Shown piece after piece: positions 55,906-64,000 of a stretch of DNA of 64,000 nt. Below the pieces are notes generated by a model, which saw nothing but the letters and a program-made list of their open reading frames with translations, made no database searches and was not told the origin of the DNA. Every line of letters begins with the position of its first letter. The stretch's first letter is position 1. Origin of the DNA: Heliopora coerulea (taxonomy: Eukaryota > Cnidaria > Anthozoa > Scleralcyonacea > Helioporidae); the NCBI GenBank assembly GCA_030142905.1, contig JASJOG010000117.1, positions 248,001 to 312,000 on the forward strand, given 5' to 3'. A program made the position numbers and the translations under genes.

Positions 55906-58900
55906 AGCAACATAACAATTTTATAACAACTTTATTAATGTGTCAATGTATTTAGTTTTCACAACTAATTGGGGACACAAAAAAAAAAATATATATATAT
56001 ATATATATATTTACATATAAAATAAAAGATTTACATATAATCAAAATTCGTAGCATGTATAAATTGTACCATAGAACAATAGGTATAAAAAAAAATTGTC
56101 TCTAAGAATTGCAAAGGCTACAGCAATTATTGTTGTTGTTTAAGAGTGACGTTAGGTCTTTTTTTCTAATGTTCTTTTTAAAAGATTCAATATTCGAGAA
56201 GCCTTTGAATTTATTATCTAGTTTCCACCATACATAAGGTCCTTGATATCTTAGAGAATGTTTTCCATAGTTTATAGTATTAAAAGTAGGGATATCAAAA
56301 TCACTGTTTCTTAGTGAGTAACTAGTGTTTTTCTGCTTAAATAGTTCGTTAACAATAATCGGCGCGAGACCATATTTTACTTTGTACATTAATATAGCGA
56401 TATCTTGCAGTCTTCGATTTAATAGTGAAGGTAGCTCTGTGCGAACCAGAAGGTTTTCGTATGATTCTGAATGGGAGTTAAATATTGCTCTAAGTGCGCG
56501 TTCTTGAATCCGCTCTATTTTTCTGCTGTCAGAAGATCTGCAGTTATGCCATACCAGATGGCAATATGTTAAGTGAGGTAGGATGGATGATTTGTAGATT
56601 ATCAGTTTTGTTTTGCATGGTATCAAATTTCTCAGTCTCAATAGTACACCAACTTTTTGACTTGCTTTTATGGAAATGTTGCTAATATGGTTGGTGAAAT
56701 TAAGCTTGTCATCTATTTCAACTCCAAGTAATTTAATTTGCGAAGTGTTGGTGATGATCTGATCTTCAATCTGCAAGGCTTCAGTCTGTTTATCTGAGTC
56801 AATGTTTCTTGGATTGATAGTAAGACATTGAAACTTCTCTGTGTTGGCAACTAAAAAATTATCCCTGTACCATGACACGGCTAACTTTCCTTGATTTTGT
56901 AGCCTGGAAGATACGATGTTGTAGTCCGACCCTGTTACATATAGCTGATGGTCGTCAGCATACATGAAAAGGTTTGTGTCTTTAGCCAACAAAGTCATGT
57001 CATTCTGGAATAAGTTCCATAATAATGGACCAAATGAAGATCCTTGAGGACAGCCACGTGACATTTTAGACCATTCACTTCTAATAGTGCCAAGTTTTAC
57101 ACGGTTGTATCTGTCATTCAGAAACGATCGAATTAGATCGGATGATTGACTAGTGAACCCATATGCTTTGAGCTTTTTGATGACTAAATTGTGACATAGA
57201 GTCGACAGCCTTACTCATATCTGTAGATAGAATAGTCACCAATTCTTTTTGGTCAATAGCATGTTTCCAGACCTCTATAAGTCTTACTAATGTTATTTCA
57301 CAACTATGATTCTTTCTGTATGCTGTCAATCTTGGAGATAGAGCAGGGTCAAAATAATGAGTTATTTGTTTGCTAAGCAATGATTCAAAAACTTTGTCAA
57401 TGATAGGAAGCGTAGTAATAGGTCGATAATTTTCTACATTATGCTTGTCTCCTTTCTTGAATATAAGAGTGAATTCTCCCCTTTTCCATATAGATGGCCA
57501 GTTACTAGTTTCAATACATCTGTTGTCACTGATGGTGCGATGCCCTCTGCAACTTTCTTCATTAATTTAGGCGTTAGTCCAGTGTCACTACAAGATTTTC
57601 TAGGATTGAGGTTTTCAAATGAGTCTTGTAGGTCTTTTGTATTTACATGTTTAAATTGAAATGAAGAGTTGCTATAGATAGTTTCGATCATTTGAACACT
57701 ACTGTGGTTGTTAAATTCATTTTCCGTTAGACTGATCACATGGTTGCCACCAATATCAAATGCAATCGTGGAGAAATAGTTAGCAAAAGTCTCAGCAACT
57801 TGCTTTTGATCTTCAATAATGCCATCCTCTTGTTTGTTTTTATGGAATATTGGATTAGCATCTTTTATTTTGTTGCTCAGAAAAGGTCGAAATGTATCGA
57901 AAAAGTCATGTGGTTTGGACTTCATTTCTTCGGACTTTTTGTACCACTATGCAGTAAGAGCTTTCCTTCGTTCACGAGTAGCAATATTTCGACACTTCTT
58001 TTTAAGTTCAAAGTTTTCTGGTGTGCGGTCTTTTGCAAATTGGATGGCATATTTCCTCTTTTTCCTTATAGCTGCTTTCCATTCTTTAGACATGAAACAT
58101 ACATCTCTTTCACGAACCCGTTTCTTTCTCATGGGAGCATGTTCATTTGCAATACTATCAAAAAGATTTCTCCAGTAGTCATAAGCATCATCCAAATCAT
58201 CAAAGATTTCACCAACATACCATGGAGAATAAAGTAGATCTTTGTTAAATTTGTCAAAGTTAGTAGTTTTAGTTTGTCGGTAGACTAGAGTCTTGGTTGT
58301 ATGTTTTTTAGCCTTTTCTGTCATTTCGCCAAAAATCATACTGTGATCAGTGATCTCGGGGTTGTATACGCAGCAGTTCTTGAAAAGATCAGGGTTATTT
58401 GTAAGCATTACATCAATGAGCGTTTGCGAATTTGCCGTGACCCTTGTTGGTTCATTTATAAGGCAGTGTAGGTCATTGACATCTAAATCCCTCAGAATTT
58501 TTCCCTCGCTACGACCTAACCGTAGTCTATCTAGATTTAAATCACCAACAATGATAACAGTTGCTGTTTAATTCATTCTCGACTCTTTGTAGGTAATTTC
58601 CACAGGTTTTGTTTTTTTTCTTGGAACTACTAGGCGGTCTGTAAATTGATAGTATCAGAATGTCTTGTCTGCCTATTTTAACATCAACTGCTATAGCTTG
58701 TAATATTTTGTAAGTTGTCGACAAAGTGAGCTTTCTTGATGGAATTGTTGTTGATATATAGACAAGTAGGCCACCTCCTCCTTTCGCTCTGTCCTTGCGG
58801 AACATATTGTAACCTTGCAATTGAAATTGACTGTTTGGATAGGAACGGTCGATTTTACTCTCCGATATCACCAATATTTGTGCGTTCAGAGATTTATTCA

Positions 58901-59696
58901 GTATAGTTAGATCTTCAAATTTGTTTTGGATGCTATTGATGTTCAAATGCATTAGAAGCGCGTTGCTTGAGTTCTCTTTTCTCTGTTCAATAATGGAGCT
59001 ATTGTTCTCATAACAGCAGGCTTTGTTGTGTGGCCTTTGTCCATCGATTGGCAAAATATTTGCATATTCTCCTTCTTGATCCTGAATAATGGCGGATATT
59101 TCGAAGTCATTCGATATGTTGGATTCAGCATTAAATCCAAAATTAGAGTGATTGCTAAATGGCAAGCAACACCAGTTACAAATCCAGTCGATATGCGGAT
59201 TGTCCAAGTAATGTTTGAATTGTATATTGGTATATCCAAGACATTTTGCATGCGACCAGGTTTCGCAATTAGCACATAAGATAGCATTCTGATATGAACG
59301 AACATTCCTCTGACACTCTTTACATGGATATTTGACTTTAACTGCTGGTCCTGGTTGAGGATGAACGTCGCCACATAAAATGATTCAATCAAATTGGAAT
59401 GCTCTGGTTCCATTTGCCGTGTACAAAACTCTTGATTTCAGATATGAATTGCCACGACCGTGTAGTTGTAGACGAGCACTGCAGAAATGCTTTGAGTAGA
59501 AGGTTGAAAATAGCCCAATCATTTGGAAATTAGTTCTAACTTCATTCCTACGATGTATAGTAGCGTATAAACAAAATGCCAGAACAGCAATAAGTAATTT
59601 CCCGGAGCCATATCGAGAGCGTTTTAACGCCATTACACTGTCCCTTGATGATGGAAATAGAGGAACCAGGCGGGAACATTAAACGCTATAGCAACA
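55906..59696 (-). mobile_element. LINE (CR1/L2-like), near full length, in the NLR gene
   Basis: The body 55913-59689 (3,777 bp) is flanked by the 7-bp duplication AGCAACA (plus strand) at 55906-55912 and 59690-59696. It runs on the minus strand. Its 3' end reads AATAAAGTTGTTATAAAATTG. Collapsing one duplication restores a continuous NACHT reading frame across the Walker B motif, which proves that the LINE arrived in a formerly coding exon. Confidence 0.93.
56102..59633 (-). pseudogene. LINE ORF: 2A-like motif, PHD finger, endonuclease, reverse transcriptase
   Basis: The ATG at 59633 is followed by a hydrophobic segment (GKLLIAVLAFCLYATI). After an in-frame TGA (59385-59387) comes LCGDVHPQPGP, a 2A-like motif, then a PHD finger (CKECQRNVRSYQNAILCANC, then WSHAKCLGY, then WICNWCC). 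The APE endonuclease is at about 58980-58542 (LMHLNINSIQNKFEDL, then ISESKIDRSYP, then LSIYRPP) and continues in shifted frames at 58408-57947. The reverse transcriptase covers 57925-56102, with SCSDTGLTPKLMKKVAEG, then RGCPQGSSFGPLLWNLFQND, then the catalytic FMYADDHQLYV, then LLGVEIDDKLNF. There are about five frameshifts or stops. Confidence 0.9.
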
Positions 59697-60819
59697 ATCA
59701 GCATAGGTTCTCTGCCTTGCAGATTCAGTAGCGTCCCGTTGAGATATACACGAAAGGCATCTCCCAGGTTCTGGATGTTATGATGCCGTTTTAGTTGTTC
59801 AAGAAGTTTCTTCTTAAATCCCTCGACATTGTCGCACATGTGACTAGCCAGAGATTAGAGCATGATCACTAGATTTCTGAGATTTCAATCACTAAACTTA
59901 CAGAAGTGACACGCAGCTAATCGGCCTATTTCTTCGTACAACTGACAAACTTTACTGGCGAGTACACAATTGCCTACTCCAGGACCAGCCGTCAACATCG
60001 TCACTCTTGATTGTTTGTCACCAAACCAATTGTCAAGCCTTTTAAACAACCATTCCCTCGTGCTTTGCTGGAATGACTTAACAAAGCTTCTCATGTCACC
60101 TTTAAAATTGTGCTTGCCCAATTGGAGTAAAATGTCTTCATCGCCATTTCTTTTGCCGAACAATTTTTGAGTGCGTTTCGCTATAAGAAGTGTCGCGGCT
60201 TCAGTTTCCTGTAGCACTTCATGTTGGGTTCTTCTCACTTCATCAAGGATATCTTTACACTCATCGTTTGCACGTTTCCACTTCTTTAGTTGCTGAACAT
60301 GAATCTCTTCATCAAGAGACCCTCCTTTAACTCTTCCATGACCTTTCGAGGAATTCCTAGATCAGCAAATGCACAGGATATTCGTTGCCATAAATCCTCA
60401 AACTATGTGTCATCAATTTCAGTTTTAGTGATATGAGCATAAACCTCATTTCTATAAAGCTTAATTCTTGTAATATTTGCTTCTACCGATCTATCCGAGT
60501 CAGGAGGCATGGTGTTCCATCCCGTTGCAGGTGTTGGTAAAGGACAAATGTTTTGTAAAAGGATCGTCAACAAAGCAATATCAAAGTCTTTGGAATTCGG
60601 ATTGCCAGATGCAGTGTATAACAAATCCCATTGTAAATTAGTGATAACTTTGTACCTTAGTTTCGGAAGTTGTTTTACCTGTGTTTTTAAAACAGCAGCT
60701 AACGTGACAGGAGGATGAATAGCGTCAAATGTTTGTCTCATTGCTTTTGCTCCTTTGTCATTCAGAAGTCTGCTAAGTTTCGTACCGTTGGCCTCGTCAT
60801 GAAGATTAGCACGAGCCAT

Positions 60820-63800
60820 AATTCACCTACTTGCCGTAAGGACTAAAGAAAGAGAAAATTCATATGGTTCGGTAGAGTAGATTATGCAGTGCCTTACCAC
60901 GGGACCGGGGCAATGGGGCGCTTGTCCCGTGTGCAAATTTTGGTGGGGCTTTATTTTCAGAAACAAGAAGTTTTTGGGCTATTTTTTTTCCTAGATTCAA
61001 AAATATTTTTACAAACTCAACAAAATATCACATTAATGTCTCGGCTTCACATCGTTAATTGATGACTTTGCAGTTGTCAAAGCTCGGAAGCGCCTGTTCT
61101 AACTTCTTAATTACATTTAGATTGTTAAAAAACAAAAAGCTTAAAACACCTCCGCTTGTTTGTGCAGAATTATCTCGTTTAGTTGTATACCGATAGTACC
61201 GGTATAAAATTACTATAGGAAGCTCGGGGTGCGTTACAGAGGGCCAAGGGCGGCACCCTCAACGGAATTTGGCCCGGCGAATTACCACAAGGCACGGCTC
61301 AAATTATGCACAGTGCGTAAAAGTTATGGACAATATACCTTTGGTTAGGGAATTGATTAAACCTTTTTAATTGTATAGATAAACAGACCTGGTTTGGATC
61401 AAAACAACGGGCCTTCTGTGAGAATGCACCATGTAGTACAAAATAAGCCAAAATAGAGGGGAAAGAAATGTAAACATGACATAGGACAAATAGAAACCAA
61501 TCACTAAAGCACAGCTTCGTTGTTTTAGATTCCTCCCTTGATGTTTTGTCCCCCAATTTTTGCGGTTTTCGAACCACGTGAATCACTCCCGCAAAAGTAC
61601 AGTTGTCAAATCTTTGACACTGTCTAATCATAAGCGCTACTAATCTAGTCTAATTTTGTCCAGAGTAAACGAAATAATAGTGGAAATATAGTGACGCAGA
61701 GACTAAATTTTCAGCAAATCACATCGAATCCAACATGGTTTCATCAGTTACAGCAAACATGATCTTTTCGCTGGGGGAAGAACAATGAAGGGATAAAGAC
61801 TAAGAAATGGTAATGAAAATAAAATAAGAGTTATACTGTAAGAAAGTTTTAAATGAAATATGATAAAAAGGAAAGGATGATGTCGTTGGCTAAATAAAAT
61901 TAAAAAAAAAATAAAAACAGGGCTGGAAATATTCCATAGAAAATCTTTAAAGTGGCTACTCTGCTAAAACGAGAGCATGAGGTGGTGACCTTTCGAGACA
62001 GTGCTTTTCCTTCAAAACTGCATTTTTGATATCACTATAAACATTTACTTGCTTAGTATATAATTTTTGCTTGCGTGCAAATTGTATCTAAGAAACGACA
62101 GCGAATTGGACTTTTTCACTCCTATGACTGCCTATGGTCATAGTTGACGAAAAATCTCAGAATCGCTTCGTAATAAAATGAATGTTATATGAATAACGCT
62201 TTACCGCATGCTAGAGTATGTCGCCTATTTTCTTAAAATAATTAAAAATTCTCGATTAGAACGCTAACATTTGGTAACACGACATAAAATTTGTTTATTG
62301 CATGTTTTTTACAACACAAGAAGACAAATTAATGGCAGGATTTTTCACAAACCAAAGAAAACTGAATTTTTGAAGTTGTTTTTAATTACTGTTGTTGCCA
62401 TGCAAACAGGGAAAGTCCTTGGTGTTACCATACCAGCTTGAACACCCACTGTCGGTTTAAGTCTCTGCCAACTTTGGAGATATGTAATATAACCATTTCA
62501 GAGTTATGCCCAAACGAAAGAAAAATAATCTTTTTTCTAGGGCAACAAACAACTTACAATTGGTCAAAGAATAAATATAGTTTTAACCATTCACTGATTA
62601 GCCGGATGGAAACTTCAAGGTAACACACTTTGCTAGTGGGAACTGGTTGACTAGTTTTGTTCTTCCCGTTGAAAAACTGAAAACCATGTAATATTAAATG
62701 AACAGACATTGTTCATATTAATTGTTGGTCTAGATGGAAATTTCCGGTTTGACTAATTAATACCACAAAGTGTCTGTCTTTCCAATAAAAACTGAACATG
62801 TGCTGCAACCGCGGTAGGACGAAGTAAGGAATTGTTCAACACATAACACGTTCCTGACCCACTATATTTAAAAACTTCAATTTTATTGTCTTTCACCCAT
62901 TTACTGAAACCCAGTGCAGGGCCTACTACACATACTTAAACTCAACAGGATCGTTTCCAGGTGGGTGAATTTGAACCTTAGTTTTAAACCTGTTTCAAAC
63001 CTCTTTTTCAGTGTAAATAAATAGATATTAGAATTACAGCAGCATCCGATTAACTGGCGTTGGGAAACAGAGTTGACGAGTATACTTAAACACATATACA
63101 AAGGCAGCGCAACTTTTGACCACTCTTGTCCGTGTTTTGACGCGCTTGTACGCGGAAATTTCGCTACCTCCTCGGGCGGTATGCCGTGTTGAATAGGATT
63201 ATTGGTGATGTTGCTAGGTTCTAGGTTAGTTGAGCTATTTCAATTTTGTATTCCAGCTATTGTGTGTTTGACTTCAATTCAACCGACTAGTACTCTTGCC
63301 ACAATGCTTTGTACGACCGTCTGCACTTCGCATTTTGTAGTGTGGCATGTCAAATTTTTTAAATGTTCAACCCAACAATATTTGCAGTACCAGATATATC
63401 AGCAACATGCGACTTCGCTTTCTAAATGGATCATAATTATAACCTTACTTGTACTTAGTATGCAGCTTGCCGGTCAGTCCTCCCACAAGATCCTGAGAAC
63501 GACATCTCAGCATCATACACGTGAGCTTGCTCCGTATATTACGGTGTGAATTTTTTATGGACGTCCTGCATCCACCCGTTTCATTTGGAAAAGGATACGA
63601 TAGAAATTTCTCAATTTCTGCTTTCACTTGTGCCCGGAAATTGACAATTGTCCTTGAAATTACGTATCACCAAGTGCTCAGAGAAAATTATTCCAAATGA
63701 GCTTGAAAGCTTTGCTATTCATGCTGTTATCCGAATGAGTTTTAACTGTAGGTGTTTGCCCGTTGTTTCCCTAAACCCCACTTTACTACGTAGAGAATAT

Positions 63801-63838
63801 TTCATGATTAACTTCCACTGCTAAAGTCAACTAGAAAA
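60820..63838. other. No gene recognised; 5' flank of the NLR-type gene
   Basis: This region contains the presumed promoter of the minus-strand NLR-type gene. Open frames at 61299-61631, 62438-62623, 62901-63101 and 63202-63549 show no domain or splice context. No transposon ends were identified, though ACGGGACCGGGGCAATGGGG near 60900 looks element-derived. Confidence 0.45.
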
Positions 63839-63915
63839 GTTGACTTAAGCGGTATTCGAACTCGCATCTGCTGGTTTCCGGACCACTGCTCTGCCAGTTG
63901 AGTTATCTAGTCAAC
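63839..63915 (-). repeat. tRNA-derived SINE head (family of 37.3 kb)
   Basis: Bounded by GTTGAC and GTCAAC. On the minus strand it shows box A TAACTCAACTGG and box B GCGAGTTCGAATACC. It is followed on minus by AACTTTTCTAGTTGACTTTAG, the tail seen at 37.27 kb. Confidence 0.75.
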
Positions 63916-64000
63916 TAGGAAAAATATGGTCGCTTTGGTCCAGTTCAAACGTCGAACTTTTCATGTGTCGAACCAAATCCAAATCAGTTTGAACAAAGGA

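Larger units (their letters stand above)
53420..60819 (-). pseudogene. NLR-type receptor: HEPN-NACHT-WD40, interrupted by a LINE
   Basis: The start is at the ATG at 60819. Residues 1-135 are a DZIP3-like HEPN domain (TKLSRLLNDKGAKAMRQTFD, then IKLYRNEVYAHITKTEIDD with the R-x5-H motif). A helical linker follows, then NACHT (KGDMRSFVKSFQQSTREWLF, then Walker A region TAGPGVGNCVLASK). The usual Walker Lys-Ser/Thr is Asn-Cys here. Walker B (EPMLIVA, then DGLDESEADG) is split by the LINE at 55913-59689. Winged-helix and WD40 parts follow: VLGMSANFRSMKEIISKVNE (~55470), LVIKLWDMTDQSLLALLPCG (~54480), SILVAGSGKFQIWRR (~53640). Stops: TAG 60403-60405, TGA 59885-59887, TAA 59855-59857. Frame changes occur near 55640, 55100, 54310 and 53800, and a short loss follows SHLNP near 55770. 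Intact relatives are predicted cytoplasmic innate immune sensors. Confidence 0.9.

Noticed and set aside
57740..58237. Plus-strand ORFs rich in Phe and Ser
   Set aside because: Shadows of the LINE endonuclease/reverse transcriptase linker on the minus strand.

Overview
The window looks like a piece of an animal nuclear genome, most likely an anthozoan cnidarian such as a stony coral. The evidence is spliced exons of a TRPA1-like channel, a HEPN-NACHT-WD40 receptor gene of the kind that is expanded in corals, tRNA-derived SINEs, and a dense load of Polinton, Harbinger, hAT, Tc1/mariner, LINE and Penelope-like elements. The species call is inference. Almost every element is decayed, so most genes are annotated as pseudogenes.

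Layout. 1-12.4 kb: a CT microsatellite, a Penelope-like reverse-transcriptase fragment, a hAT transposase relic (2115-4271), and an array of ~150-bp tandem repeats split by a complete PIF/Harbinger element (5095-9784, TAA target duplication). 12.4-30.0 kb is a nest: the two ends of a CR1/L2-type LINE (12458-13310 and 28749-29971) flank a truncated Harbinger-type unit carrying a Myb/SANT gene. That unit is split by a complete 13.86-kb Polinton/Maverick (13691-27549; ~180-bp terminal inverted repeats, 6-bp target duplication AGCTTT). The Polinton is itself broken by two palindromic retroposons (20178-20559 and 23761-24383).

The Polinton has two gene blocks. The left block reads on the minus strand: an unknown protein, an integrase with a chromodomain-like tail, and an unknown protein. 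The right block reads on the plus strand: an unknown membrane-anchored protein, a phage-tail-fibre-like protein, several small membrane proteins, a BRO-N/VRR-NUC/zinc-finger protein, a zinc-ribbon (VLTF3-like) protein, an AT-hook/zinc-finger protein, and the protein-primed family B DNA polymerase. I could not find the packaging ATPase or maturation protease usual for Polintons, nor a capsid protein I can recognise.

30.7-42.8 kb: the last three recognisable exons of a TRPA1-like channel on the plus strand. The two introns hold a non-autonomous hAT, a Tc1/mariner copy, foldback elements, SINEs, an antisense hAT transposase and a pogo/Tigger-like MITE. 42.8-53 kb: mostly non-coding with a second SINE palindrome, a hAT/ZNF862-like relic, LINE debris and another palindromic retroposon. 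53.4-60.8 kb: a minus-strand HEPN-NACHT-WD40 (NLR-type) pseudogene, cut at its Walker B motif by a nearly full-length LINE (55913-59689). The rest of the window has no recognised gene apart from a SINE at 63.84 kb.

The recurrent structural theme is palindromic (head-to-head) retroposons with 12-14-bp target duplications: five examples from at least three sequence families.
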